Shown: positions 6,850-13,016, counted from the stretch's first letter. The stretch is 16,158 bases of DNA from an uncultured Clostridia bacterium (GCA_944388825.1 CALXKG010000173.1:1-16158), one strand, 5' to 3'. The notes: a model not told the origin generated them from the letters alone. Numbers and translations: made by a program.

Positions 6850-7012
6850 AATCACCGAAGGCCAAGGAAGCAGGTGGGAATCCTGCGCAGGACCGCTGCC
6901 GTGTGCAGCAGAAGTCCACCGCCCCGGCGTCTCCGCAGGACGCCGGACAGCCATTGGAGGTTCCTCCGAGAAGGCGGCGGCGGACAGGCTGCGAGCCGAA
7001 AGACTTGCCTTC
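6850..7012 (+). promoter_or_regulatory. Cobalamin riboswitch
   Basis: The leader carries the conserved core of the cobalamin (B12) riboswitch in order: AAGGAAG, then GGTGGGAATCC (6873-6883), GCAGGACCGCTGCCGTGT (6887-6904), peripheral stems, and the 3' B12 box as AGCCGAAAGACTTGCC (6994-7009, consensus roughly AGYCAGGAUACCUGCC). It lies between a perfect promoter and a lipoprotein/ECF-S operon. Binding of a cobalamin to such RNAs normally turns the operon off. After the aptamer there are short stems (CGCCG/CGGCG, GCCGG/CCGGC and GGGAC/GTCCC near 7015-7065) but no T-run before the start codon, so I favour control of translation over termination. The subclass (adenosyl- or aquo-cobalamin) was not determined. 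Confidence 0.88.
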
Positions 7013-7101
7013 CCCGGGACGAGACGCCGCGCGCTCCGGCGCCGGGTAACCGGCTGGAGTCCCCTCTGTCGGGCGATATTCTAAAAAGGAGTGTTTATCC
7101 T

Positions 7102-7644
7102 ATGAAACAGTTCCCCATGGTAAAAAAAGCGCTTATCTTCCTGCTGGCTGCGGCAGCGACGTTTATGATCGCAGGCTGCGCGGATAACGGTTCCGGCAGC
7201 TCTTCCGCGTCCACCGTTTCCGAAAGCCCGGCCGCCTCTGTTTCCGAGAGCAGCCCTGAATCTTCCGAAGCGTCTTCCGAGGCTTCCAGCGGGTCTTCCT
7301 CCGCGGAACCGGAGTCTTCCGCCTCCGCCGAAGCGGAAGATATCGGCGAAGGGGAGACTGCGTTTGCCTTTACCGTCACCTTTGCCGACGGGACTTCCGC
7401 CCTTTATAACGTCCACACGAACGAGACGACGGTCGGGGCGGCCCTCCAGGCGCTGGGGCTCATCGAGGGCGACGAAAGCGAATACGGGCTTTATGTGACG
7501 GCGGTAGACGGCGTGACGCTGGACTATGACGCCGACGGCAAATATTGGGCCTTCTATGTCGGCGGCGCGTACGCCACCTCCGGCGTCGACACGACCGAGA
7601 TCGTCCCCGGCGAAAGCTATGAGATGCGGGCAGAAAACGCATAA
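7102..7644 (+). CDS. DUF4430-domain lipoprotein, probable extracellular corrinoid-binding protein
   Basis: A 180-residue lipoprotein. The signal peptide (KK, then a hydrophobic stretch at 10-22) ends in the lipobox IAGC with Cys26 as the lipid anchor. A very Ser/Glu/Ala-rich tether (about 30-80) holds the C-terminal DUF4430 domain (about 86-178) off the membrane. This domain shows the family pattern TTVGAALQALGL, YGLYVTAVDG, and YWAFYVGG. DUF4430 is the fold of the C-terminal beta domain of animal intrinsic factor and transcobalamin. With the cobalamin riboswitch upstream and an ECF S component downstream, the protein probably captures cobalamin at the cell surface. AAAAAGGAG lies 11 bases before the ATG. 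The gene overlaps the next one by 26 bases. Binding itself is inferred, not seen. Confidence 0.87.
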   Translation: MKQFPMVKKALIFLLAAAATFMIAGCADNGSGSSSASTVSESPAASVSESSPESSEASSEASSGSSSAEPESSASAEAEDIGEGETAFAFTVTFADGTSALYNVHTNETTVGAALQALGLIEGDESEYGLYVTAVDGVTLDYDADGKYWAFYVGGAYATSGVDTTEIVPGESYEMRAENA

Positions 7645-8167
7645 CCGGCTGACGGTCCGGGAGCTCGCGGTTTTCGCGATGCTGGGGGCGCTGATGTACG
7701 CCTCCAAGGTGCTGATGGAGTGGGCGCCCAATATCCATTTCCTCGGGATGCTGACGATGGTCTACACCCTTGTCTACCGCTGGAAAGCCCTCTACCCGAT
7801 CTACACCTATGTATTGTTAAACGGGCTGTTTGCCGGTTTTTCGGCCTGGTGGCTCCCTTACCTGTATATCTGGACGGTGCTGTGGGGGGTGACGATGCTG
7901 CTCCCCCGGGATATGCCCAAAAAGGTGGCGGCGCCGGTCTATATGCTGGTCTGCGGGCTGCACGGGCTGTCGTTCGGCACCCTGTACGCACCGGCCCAGG
8001 CGGTGATGTTCGGCCTCTCGTTTGAGGGGACGGTCGCCTGGATCATTGCGGGGCTGCCCTGGGACGCGGTCCACGGGCTGGGCAACCTGGCGGCCGGGAC
8101 GCTGATCCTGCCGCTGGCCGCGCTGCTGCGGCGGGCGGACAGGGCCTCCCGGCAGGCGAAGCTGTAA
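7619..8167 (+). CDS. ECF transporter S component, probably for cobalamin
   Basis: A 182-residue integral membrane protein with about six hydrophobic segments. The first opens with the N-terminal LTVRELAVFAMLGALMYASK block typical of ECF S components, and the chain ends in a basic RRADRASRQAK tail. S components bind a vitamin and hand it to a shared ATPase/EcfT module, which is not encoded here and must lie elsewhere (group II type). The riboswitch and DUF4430 lipoprotein point to cobalamin or a precursor as substrate. I chose the ATG at 7619, which overlaps the lipoprotein gene by 26 bases. It has only a weak ribosome binding site, so translation is probably coupled. A terminator follows at 8172. 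It could transport another riboswitch-linked compound, but the context is strong. Confidence 0.85.
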   Translation: MRCGQKTHNRLTVRELAVFAMLGALMYASKVLMEWAPNIHFLGMLTMVYTLVYRWKALYPIYTYVLLNGLFAGFSAWWLPYLYIWTVLWGVTMLLPRDMPKKVAAPVYMLVCGLHGLSFGTLYAPAQAVMFGLSFEGTVAWIIAGLPWDAVHGLGNLAAGTLILPLAALLRRADRASRQAKL

Positions 8168-8171
8168 AAAG

Positions 8172-8206
8172 ATCCCCTCTGCGCGGAAAACGCAGGGGGG
8201 ATTTTT
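8172..8206 (+). terminator. Rho-independent terminator of the cobalamin operon
   Basis: ATCCCCTCTGCG pairs over 12 positions (one G-U) with CGCAGGGGGGAT around loop CGGAAAA, followed by TTTTT. Confidence 0.9.
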
Positions 8207-8215
8207 GGCGGACGC

Positions 8216-8413
8216 TTATCTGTAGTGGGGGCGGAACGGGGCTATGCCGCGGCACTGCCGGATGATCACAGAGCAGGTGTCGTTATGTACCCGCAGGAAA
8301 TCTTTTTTCCGGGCCAACAGGTCTTTCTGCGCCGAAAGAAACTGCCGCCAGTCTTCGCAGGTCTTGTGGCATCCGTCGCAAAAATGACTGCAACTGTTCT
8401 GACAGGGGAGCAT
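8216..8413 (-). CDS. Small cysteine-rich protein of unknown function
   Basis: A 65-residue protein that I do not recognise by name. The N-terminus has five cysteines in a tight cluster (C4, C8, C12, C15, C19, with H10 and H16 between), enough for a zinc or other metal site. A charged, probably helical stretch (QKDLLARKKDFLRVHN) and two more cysteines (C47, C54) follow. AAAGGA lies nine bases before the ATG, and an extended -10 (TGCTATACT) lies about 50 bases upstream. The gene converges on the cobalamin operon: its stop lies just past that operon's terminator. The clustered cysteines, the ribosome binding site and the promoter make a real gene likely, although short. Confidence 0.6.
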   Translation of the reverse strand: MLPCQNSCSHFCDGCHKTCEDWRQFLSAQKDLLARKKDFLRVHNDTCSVIIRQCRGIAPFRPHYR

Positions 8414-8461
8414 ATTCCGTCATCCTTTCATAGTCCAGAGTCGGGCTTTCCAGCCGGATAC

Positions 8462-8490
8462 AGTATAGCACTTCCGGTGTGGGGGATTTG
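8462..8490 (-). promoter_or_regulatory. Probable extended -10 promoter of the cysteine-rich gene
   Basis: On the minus strand TGC-TATACT (-10 at 8462-8467). No good -35 stands 17 bases away, but the TGn extension can compensate. Confidence 0.4.
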
Positions 8491-8695
8491 TCACTTTCAG
8501 GTAAAAAGGGGGTAATTCTTTGGCGGGACGGGATCTCGCCGCCTTTTTGCCTGCCAAGCGGATGGAATCGCTGAATATTAAGGCTTAAAAAATCGCAAAT
8601 TATCCGCGTTTTATGATTTTTTCTACGTTAATTTCGCGAAAACCGCTGTTTACAAATTTTCCTGCGAAAAAATCCGTTTTTTTTGAAAAAAGGGG
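8491..8695. other. AT-rich intergenic stretch without a recognised gene
   Basis: The gap between the cysteine-rich gene and the tRNA gene has no plausible reading frame. A small dyad (GGCGG / CCGCC with an imperfect inner stem, 8524-8545) is followed by TTTTT on the plus strand and may be a weak terminator, though no plus-strand gene feeds it. The rest (8570-8695) is strikingly A/T-rich with runs of A and T, perhaps an upstream enhancing region for the tRNA promoter. Confidence 0.4.
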
Positions 8696-8724
8696 TTGCA
8701 ATTTCCTGCCGGCTGTGCTATAAT
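8696..8724 (+). promoter_or_regulatory. Sigma-A promoter of tRNA-Ala
   Basis: TTGCAA (8696-8701), 17 bases, TATAAT (8719-8724), 47 bases before the tRNA, preceded by A/T tracts that could act as an UP element. Confidence 0.85.
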
Positions 8725-8771
8725 ACAATTCGTCAGGCGGAAACGACCTGAACGGCAACTGAAAAACACTC

Positions 8772-8847
<76 letters not shown>

Positions 8848-8850
8848 ACA

Positions 8851-8885
8851 AAGCCCGCATGGCTAATAAGCTGTGCGGGCTTTTT
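8851..8885 (+). terminator. Rho-independent terminator of tRNA-Ala
   Basis: AGCCCGCA (8852-8859) pairs with TGCGGGCT (8874-8881), followed by TTTT. Confidence 0.88.
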
Positions 8886-8936
8886 CCATGTTTTTATATT
8901 TAATAAGCCGCTACATATCTTAAAGCAACCTTGGGG

Positions 8937-8954
8937 TGTACGAAGTTGTACGAA
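8937..8954. repeat. Short direct repeat next to the integrase, possible arm-type site
   Basis: TGTACGAA occurs twice (8937-8944 and 8947-8954) with a two-base spacer, between the tRNA terminator and the integrase stop. Tyrosine integrases of this class bind paired direct repeats near attL through their N-terminal domain, so this is a candidate arm-binding site. Confidence 0.4.
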
Positions 8955-8963
8955 TAACTTTTC

Positions 8964-10055
8964 TTATCCGATTTTGCTGCGCAGTACTTCGATTTCGTTA
9001 TGGACGTATGTATTAGCCGTAACGTCGATATCTTTATGTCCCATAATTTTTTGGATCGTATAGATGTCGGCACCGTGGCGTCGCAGCCGCGTCCCATATG
9101 TATGCCGCAGCTCGTGGGCGGAAAGGATTGGAACCCCTATTTCTTCATGCGCCCGCTTCATAAAAGTGCGCAGTTTGATGCCCCAGCTGTCCGGCCGGCG
9201 CGGTAATCCGGTTTCAGGGTTGCCGAAGATGAAAGCGCCTGCCCGGGGGAGATGCTTCAGCAGCTTTAAGGCCGGGCCAGAGAGGGGGATCGTTCGAAAA
9301 CTGCCCCATTTCGGCCGGTTTTCCTTGACATGGTTCCCTTTATCGACGGCGATGGACCGGCGGACGGATAGGGTCGCGTTTTTCAGATCGACGTCTTCCC
9401 ATTTCAGGCCCAGCAGTTCGCCCCGGCGCAGGCCGGTTTCCAGCAGAAGGATAATTGCCGGCATCCTCCCCGTTTGCAGGCAGTAGTCTTCAAGGCGGGC
9501 GATTTCATCGTCTGAATATACCTGCTTGACGTTCGGGTGTTTTTTGCTTTGCGGTTTTACGTTTCGGCAGGGGTCTTTACTGCATAAGTCGTTGTCGACG
9601 GCAGTCTCGAAGATTCCTCGGAGACAGAGCATACACTTGTCCAGATGGGACTGGCTCATTTCCGTATGCTCGCTGAAGAACTGAATGATATCGACCGGAC
9701 GGATGTCCGCGAGGTTGGCCGCCCCGAAGAAGGGGAGCAGGTGCTTTTTCACAATCCCCTGATAGGTGTACCGGAAGGTATTGTCATCGACGAAGGGCTT
9801 TTTATAGACTTCCAGCCACTTCTCGGCCCAGCGGCCGAAGGTGACGGTTTTCTGCCCTTCGAGGAAAACTTCCCCCGCCTGGTCGGCGAGGGCCTGCTGG
9901 ACGTTGTAGGCTTCGGCCTTGTTGCGGGCGTCCTCTTTGGATACCTTCGAGTAGAAGGATTTATAGACCGGCCGGCCGTCGATCCGATGACCGACGACTG
10001 CCTTGACCTCGTAGTACTTGCCGTGGTTCGGCGCTTCTTTCTTTTTTCTGGGCAT
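8964..10055 (-). CDS. int: Tyrosine integrase (site-specific recombinase)
   Basis: A 363-residue phage-type integrase. The N-terminal arm-binding AP2-like region (about 10-60, with HRIDGRPVYKSFYSK) is followed by a SAM-like core-binding domain (about 70-165). The catalytic domain (about 175-360) has the full active site: R210 (TGLRRGEL), K249 (RPKWGSFR), H314 and R317 (HELRHTYGT), H340 (GHKDID) and the nucleophile Y350 (NTYVH). It inserts and excises the element at the bacterial attachment site, most likely the adjacent tRNA-Ala gene. AAAGGTGG precedes the ATG by seven bases. It is the most distal gene of the leftward group cI, kinase, int. All catalytic residues are present, so it should be active. 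Confidence 0.95.
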   Translation of the reverse strand: MPRKKKEAPNHGKYYEVKAVVGHRIDGRPVYKSFYSKVSKEDARNKAEAYNVQQALADQAGEVFLEGQKTVTFGRWAEKWLEVYKKPFVDDNTFRYTYQGIVKKHLLPFFGAANLADIRPVDIIQFFSEHTEMSQSHLDKCMLCLRGIFETAVDNDLCSKDPCRNVKPQSKKHPNVKQVYSDDEIARLEDYCLQTGRMPAIILLLETGLRRGELLGLKWEDVDLKNATLSVRRSIAVDKGNHVKENRPKWGSFRTIPLSGPALKLLKHLPRAGAFIFGNPETGLPRRPDSWGIKLRTFMKRAHEEIGVPILSAHELRHTYGTRLRRHGADIYTIQKIMGHKDIDVTANTYVHNEIEVLRSKIG

Positions 10056-10083
10056 AAAATAACCACCTTTCTCTGAAAAAGGG

Positions 10084-10112
10084 TAGACGTACAGAGGTCC
10101 AGGTGGTATAAT
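10084..10112 (+). promoter_or_regulatory. Plus-strand promoter inside the integrase leader
   Basis: TAGACG (10084-10089), 17 bases, perfect TATAAT (10107-10112). It points away from the integrase gene, with no rightward gene ahead, and a strong terminator follows about 75 bases later. Confidence 0.5.
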
Positions 10113-10118
10113 AATCTT

Positions 10119-10194
10119 GTTCAGGGATTATCAGGCCTCCTGGCCGGTATATCTTCATCCGCTCCTGGTGTTGCAGCACCGGGGGCGTTTTTTT
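10119..10194 (+). ncRNA. Putative short RNA antisense to the integrase leader
   Basis: A plus-strand promoter (10084-10112) and a terminator (10161-10194) would produce a transcript of about 75 bases with no reading frame. A GGCC-TCCT-GGCC hairpin near 10134-10145 precedes the terminator stem. The RNA would be complementary to the leader between the kinase and integrase genes on the minus strand, so it could lower integrase expression, as antisense RNAs do in some phages. This rests only on promoter and terminator spacing. Confidence 0.35.
10161..10194 (+). terminator. Plus-strand terminator at the 3' end of the kinase gene
   Basis: GCTCCTGGTG pairs over ten positions (two G-U) with CACCGGGGGC around TTGCAG, followed by G and seven T. 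The T-run overlaps the stop codon of the minus-strand kinase gene. The same dyad type recurs at 10775-10816. Confidence 0.7.
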
Positions 10195-10747
10195 ATAGCG
10201 TTTTCAGGAAGTCCTCCAGCCAATCGGGGCGGTAATCGCCGTAGAAATTCAGCTGGCTGTTTTTATACTCGGCGACCTTTACAAACCCGTTTTCGTTGTC
10301 GTAGAAGATCACTTCGTCGCAATAGGGGAAGACGCGCTTCAGATCATCCCAGCGGTGTGAAAAGCGCCGTTTGACGTCACCCGGTGGGATATCGTGGCCC
10401 CCTTTCCGGACCCGGTTTTCAATCCGCAGCAGGCTTTCCTGCGCGGAGGAGAGCCCGATATAGTAGAGGACGATATAATATCCCTGCCTGCGGGCCTGCT
10501 GAAGGTTCTTTTCGATTCGGTGGCCGGAAAGGGTTGTCTCCTGCGTGAAAGAGGAATTGCGCTGGAGGCAGCCGTCGATTTCCGCGAGGGCTTGTCTGCC
10601 GGCCTTGATCGTGTCCATCTGGTGCTTTTTTGCGATCTGGTCGGGGTCGATGATATGCCCGAGGTTGACGCCCTGGCCTTCCAGAACGCCGCGGAGGCTG
10701 GATTTACCGGTGCCGTTTACACCGGCGATGATGGTGTATTGATTCAT
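10193..10747 (-). CDS. Zeta-toxin-like kinase (COG4185-type P-loop protein)
   Basis: A 184-residue P-loop kinase of the zeta-toxin-like family. The Walker A motif GVNGTGKSS lies at 9-17. After it come IIDPDQIAKK, the substrate-side FTQETTLSG block, the arginine-rich lid (RIENRVRKGGHDIPPGDVKRRF) and the family tail VIFYDNENGFVKVAEY. Zeta toxins phosphorylate UDP-N-acetylglucosamine, but COG4185 members are diverse and many targets are unknown. The start at 10747 is supported by AGGTGA upstream; an in-frame ATG at 10798 lies in the preceding hairpin. No epsilon-type antitoxin gene is adjacent, although the CI gene lies immediately upstream. It is probably a lysogen-expressed accessory gene, for defence or stability. 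Its 3' end and 5' leader carry matching dyads. Confidence 0.8.
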   Translation of the reverse strand: MNQYTIIAGVNGTGKSSLRGVLEGQGVNLGHIIDPDQIAKKHQMDTIKAGRQALAEIDGCLQRNSSFTQETTLSGHRIEKNLQQARRQGYYIVLYYIGLSSAQESLLRIENRVRKGGHDIPPGDVKRRFSHRWDDLKRVFPYCDEVIFYDNENGFVKVAEYKNSQLNFYGDYRPDWLEDFLKTL

Positions 10748-10774
10748 GAAGATCACCTGCCTTTGGAAGTATTC

Positions 10775-10816
10775 GCTCTCGGTGTAAGGCGAAAGCACCG
10801 GGGGCGGATTTTTTTT
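10775..10816 (+). terminator. Plus-strand terminator-like dyad between the kinase and cI genes
   Basis: GCTCTCGGTG pairs over ten positions (two G-U) with CACCGGGGGC around an 11-base loop, followed by GGA and eight T. It resembles the dyad at 10161-10194. The T-run overlaps the stop codon of the minus-strand cI gene. Confidence 0.6.
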
Positions 10817-11411
10817 ATTTTAGCGTATCGTTATCTGCTGATTTATTTTGTTGTTCTTCTAGAATTTGCCAATCTTCATAATACCTTTCTTTGATGATGG
10901 TGTTTAGGTACTCTGAAAATTTTCCGGCGTCAGCTCCTATTTTATGTGCGCATGACTGGACAAGTCTCATTCGATTGATCGATTCTATTGCCTGATAATA
11001 TTTCCTGTCCATTTTTTGTGGAATATATTCTGTTTCAGAATCGATGCAACGCTTCTGGTTGAATATTTGAGAAAGGTCACGTAGTATGTTGAGGGCAAGC
11101 TTTTTAATTTCATCTTCTGGGCAGGAGTTAAATTCGATAGCCAAATGTTTGAGCTCTGTTTGAAGCTGTTGATTGATCAGTTTCTCCGGTTTATACGAAT
11201 CCAAGGTTTCTGCGTCCCATCCTAAAAGCTCAGAAGGCGTAGTGCCTAACGATTCGGCGAGCGCCGTAATTTTATTCATTGGGATGTTTGTGATGATCCC
11301 GTTTTCGTATTTGAAAATGGTCTGTTTTGTAACGTGGATGCGCTTGGCCAACTCTTCTTGTGTCATGTTCAATGATTCACGCAGGGTTTTGATTTTTTCA
11401 CCTATGGTCAT
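10815..11411 (-). CDS. CI-type XRE family repressor
   Basis: A 198-residue protein with an N-terminal XRE/Cro-CI helix-turn-helix (about 4-62: TLRESLNMTQEELAKRIHVTKQTIFKYENG). A non-peptidase C-terminal region (about 75-198) follows with helical, charged stretches; it lacks the Ser-Lys dyad of LexA-like repressors, so induction is not by self-cleavage. It lies divergent to a Cro-like gene with a shared 127-bp control region, the layout of a phage lysis-lysogeny switch, and is inferred to be the lysogenic repressor. An antirepressor gene two genes to the right could be its partner in induction. AAAGGAAGTGA precedes the ATG. The gene is notably A/T-rich compared with the host genes. Confidence 0.85.
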   Translation of the reverse strand: MTIGEKIKTLRESLNMTQEELAKRIHVTKQTIFKYENGIITNIPMNKITALAESLGTTPSELLGWDAETLDSYKPEKLINQQLQTELKHLAIEFNSCPEDEIKKLALNILRDLSQIFNQKRCIDSETEYIPQKMDRKYYQAIESINRMRLVQSCAHKIGADAGKFSEYLNTIIKERYYEDWQILEEQQNKSADNDTLK

Positions 11412-11434
11412 GGTATCACTTCCTTTGTAACTCC

Positions 11435-11462
11435 ATTATATCACAAAAAAATATTTTTGCAA
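11435..11462 (-). promoter_or_regulatory. Leftward (repressor maintenance) promoter
   Basis: On the minus strand TTGCAA (11457-11462), 16 bases, TATAAT (11435-11440), 23 bases before the cI start codon. Confidence 0.75.
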
Positions 11463-11474
11463 GAAAAAAATTAC

Positions 11475-11503
11475 TTGACAAGTTACCGAAAGGGGTGTAT
11501 AAT
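11475..11503 (+). promoter_or_regulatory. Rightward early promoter
   Basis: TTGACA (11475-11480), 17 bases, TATAAT (11498-11503): perfect consensus. It drives the Cro-like gene and probably the whole rightward early operon. Its -35 lies in a palindrome suited to repressor binding. Confidence 0.9.
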
Positions 11504-11538
11504 CGAGTTATCCTAAAAAGTTACGGAGGTGATAACCT

Positions 11539-11736
11539 ATGAAGACTACAAAGTTGAAAGCTCTGATTATGGAGGCGGGAATGACGCAACAGGATGTAGC
11601 TCACCATCTCGGAATTACGCCGAAAACTTTCTATGCAAAGATGAAAAAGGGTGTTTTCGGAACGGATGAAGTTACAGAAATGATTAATCTTCTGAATATA
11701 CAAAACCCGGCGGAAATTTTTTTGGAATCAGAGTAA
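11539..11736 (+). CDS. Cro-like helix-turn-helix protein
   Basis: A 65-residue protein made almost wholly of one helix-turn-helix (MTQQDVAHHLGITPKTFYAK at about 15-34), ending in a short acidic tail. Its position just right of the divergent switch, opposite the CI gene, is that of a Cro-type regulator which would turn down cI expression. GGAGGTGATAACC precedes the ATG, and this ribosome binding site is part of an inverted GTTATC / GATAAC pair that could fold. The gene ends in a GTAAC motif shared with the operator region. Confidence 0.82.
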   Translation: MKTTKLKALIMEAGMTQQDVAHHLGITPKTFYAKMKKGVFGTDEVTEMINLLNIQNPAEIFLESE

Positions 11737-11783
11737 CTTAAAAAGATTCTAAAAAAGTAACGCACAAGAAAGGAGACAATCGT

Positions 11784-12587
11784 ATGAATGAACTTACCAT
11801 TTATAACAACCCCGACTTCGGCGGTGTCCGTGCGATGGAGATCGGCGGCGAGCCCTGGTTTGTTGGAAAAGATATTGCGGAAGTGCTGGGCTATCAGAAT
11901 CCAAGTAAAGCTCTTTCCGACCATGTCGATGAAGAGGACAAACTCAATAACGAAACGTTATCGAGTCTGGGACAGCGAGGCGGCTGGCTTATCAACGAAT
12001 CCGGCCTTTACTCGCTGATCCTATCCAGCAAGCTCCCGACGGCGAAAGCTTTCAAGCGCTGGGTCACGTCGGAAGTCATCCCCTCCATCCGCAAGCACGG
12101 GGCGTATATGACGCCTGTGACGCTGCAAGAGATGCTGGACGACCCCGGCGCGATGATCGAAGTCCTCCAGCGGCTCAAAGAAGAACAGGCCCGCCGGAAG
12201 GAGCTGGAAACGGAAAACGCCGTTAAGGACCAGCAGATCGCAGAGCTTCAGCCAAAAGCCGGGTATTGCGATCTGGTGCTGCAAACCAAGGACGCAGTCG
12301 CGATCAGCAAGATTGCGAAAGACTATGGGATGAGCGCGAAGCGGCTAAACCTCCTGCTCCACGAGATGGGCGTACAGTTCAAGCAGGGCTCTGTCTGGCT
12401 GCTCTACCAGAAGCATGCGGACAAGGGCTACACCCAAACTAAAACAGATCTGTTTGTAGACGGGCAGGGGGAACAGCACACCAAGGTGCGTACCTGCTGG
12501 ACGCAGAAGGGGAGGCTGTTTATTTATGAGTTACTGAAACGGCGCGGCATTTTGCCCTTGATTGAACGCCGGGAGGCTGCTGGATGA
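11784..12587 (+). CDS. ant: Phage antirepressor, BRO-N plus KilAC domains
   Basis: A 267-residue antirepressor. The N-terminal BRO-N domain (about 10-105) shows PWFVGKDIAEVLGY, LINESGLYSLILSSKLPTAKAFKRWVTSEVIPSIRKHG in pieces, all family hallmarks. A coiled, charged linker (about 125-150: EEQARRKELETENAV) leads to the C-terminal KilAC DNA-binding domain (about 155-260: ISKIAKDYGMSAKRLNLLL, WTQKGRLFIYELL). Antirepressors bind CI and release the lytic promoters. Here the CI lacks a protease domain, so antirepressor-based induction is plausible. AAAGGAG precedes the ATG. Its leader and first codons are nearly repeated at 13301-13332. Confidence 0.92.
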   Translation: MNELTIYNNPDFGGVRAMEIGGEPWFVGKDIAEVLGYQNPSKALSDHVDEEDKLNNETLSSLGQRGGWLINESGLYSLILSSKLPTAKAFKRWVTSEVIPSIRKHGAYMTPVTLQEMLDDPGAMIEVLQRLKEEQARRKELETENAVKDQQIAELQPKAGYCDLVLQTKDAVAISKIAKDYGMSAKRLNLLLHEMGVQFKQGSVWLLYQKHADKGYTQTKTDLFVDGQGEQHTKVRTCWTQKGRLFIYELLKRRGILPLIERREAAG

Positions 12588-12602
12588 AAGGAGGTGAGGG
12601 AA

Positions 12603-12878
12603 ATGGATAGACCCACCGGTATTCATTGTCTTTGCCAGCACTTTGCAAGCTGGTACATGGCCTTAAAAGAAGACAGTACCCCAGACTTTGCAGCCCCGTG
12701 CGAAAGCTGCAAATATCTGGAGTACTGTGCAAAACTTGGTTTCCCCTGGGACAGCTTGATTTTACCGCTGTTGGCTGAACAGGGAATAGCTATTACGGTT
12801 CGTCAGGAGCTTCAAGCAGCAGAGGGCATCGTCCCCACTGATCCAGATGCGGACATCCGGAACCGTTTTCACAACTGA
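12603..12878 (+). CDS. Small protein with a cysteine cluster, unknown function
   Basis: A 91-residue protein without a name I can give. The cysteines at 9, 11, 33, 36 and 42 (HCLCQHF and CESCKYLEYC) suggest a metal-binding head, followed by a helical stretch and a Pro/Asp-rich tail. The ATG is chosen because AAAGGAGGT lies eight bases before it; an in-frame GTG at 12594 overlaps that site. The gene starts 15 bases after the antirepressor and belongs to the rightward operon. Its last 86 bases overlap the convergent gene at 12793. The strong ribosome binding site supports a real gene. Confidence 0.65.
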   Translation: MDRPTGIHCLCQHFASWYMALKEDSTPDFAAPCESCKYLEYCAKLGFPWDSLILPLLAEQGIAITVRQELQAAEGIVPTDPDADIRNRFHN

Positions 12879-13008
12879 AAGACAACTTTTTATAGCCCGG
12901 TTTTTCCTGTCCCCACATATGGATAGCTTCATATTTGATTTGAATCGTCTGATAGCAGTCAGAGCGAGGGCAGATGCCGGTGTATAGCTTGAAAACTGAT
13001 CTACTCAC
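12793..13008 (-). CDS. Cysteine-rich small protein on the opposite strand, unknown function
   Basis: A 71-residue protein with five cysteines (13, 18, 46, 52, 61) arranged as C-x4-C, then C-x5-C-x8-C, likely a zinc site; the middle IKYEAIHMWGQEKPGYKK is distinctive. I do not know a name, though similar small Cys proteins are common in Clostridia elements. The start is GTG at 13008, eight bases after AAAGGAGG. It has its own sigma-A promoter (13032-13060), in a module repeated upstream of the gene at 13568. It is encoded against the early operon and overlaps the gene at 12603 tail-to-tail by 86 bases. It could be a lysogeny-expressed moron. An alternative is that one of the two overlapping genes is not translated. 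Confidence 0.6.
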   Translation of the reverse strand: MSRSVFKLYTGICPRSDCYQTIQIKYEAIHMWGQEKPGYKKLSFSCENGSGCPHLDQWGRCPLLLEAPDEP

Positions 13009-13016
13009 TAAGCTCA

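Larger units (their letters stand above)
11427..11761. promoter_or_regulatory. Cluster of GTTAC / GTAAC half-sites, probable CI/Cro operators
   Basis: GTAAC or GTTAC occurs at 11427, 11482, 11520, 11733 and 11757, with the near-match GTTAT at 11507 and GATAAC at 11531. One pair forms the near-palindrome ACTTG-A-CAAGT (11473-11483), exactly over the -35 of the rightward promoter. This is the pattern of multiple operator half-sites in a phage switch. The motif was found by eye; no matrix was scored. Confidence 0.45.

Noticed and set aside
8524..8550. A dyad with a T-run in the gap before the tRNA gene
   Set aside because: The stem is imperfect and no plus-strand gene ends nearby, so it is only mentioned in the intergenic note.
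9961..10179. A 72-residue minus-strand frame between the kinase and integrase genes
   Set aside because: It overlaps the integrase start by 95 bases in another frame and has no good ribosome binding site spacing; I see no motif.
10394..10894. A 166-residue plus-strand frame opposite the zeta-like kinase
   Set aside because: Antisense shadow; the minus-strand frame has the Walker A motif and family tail.
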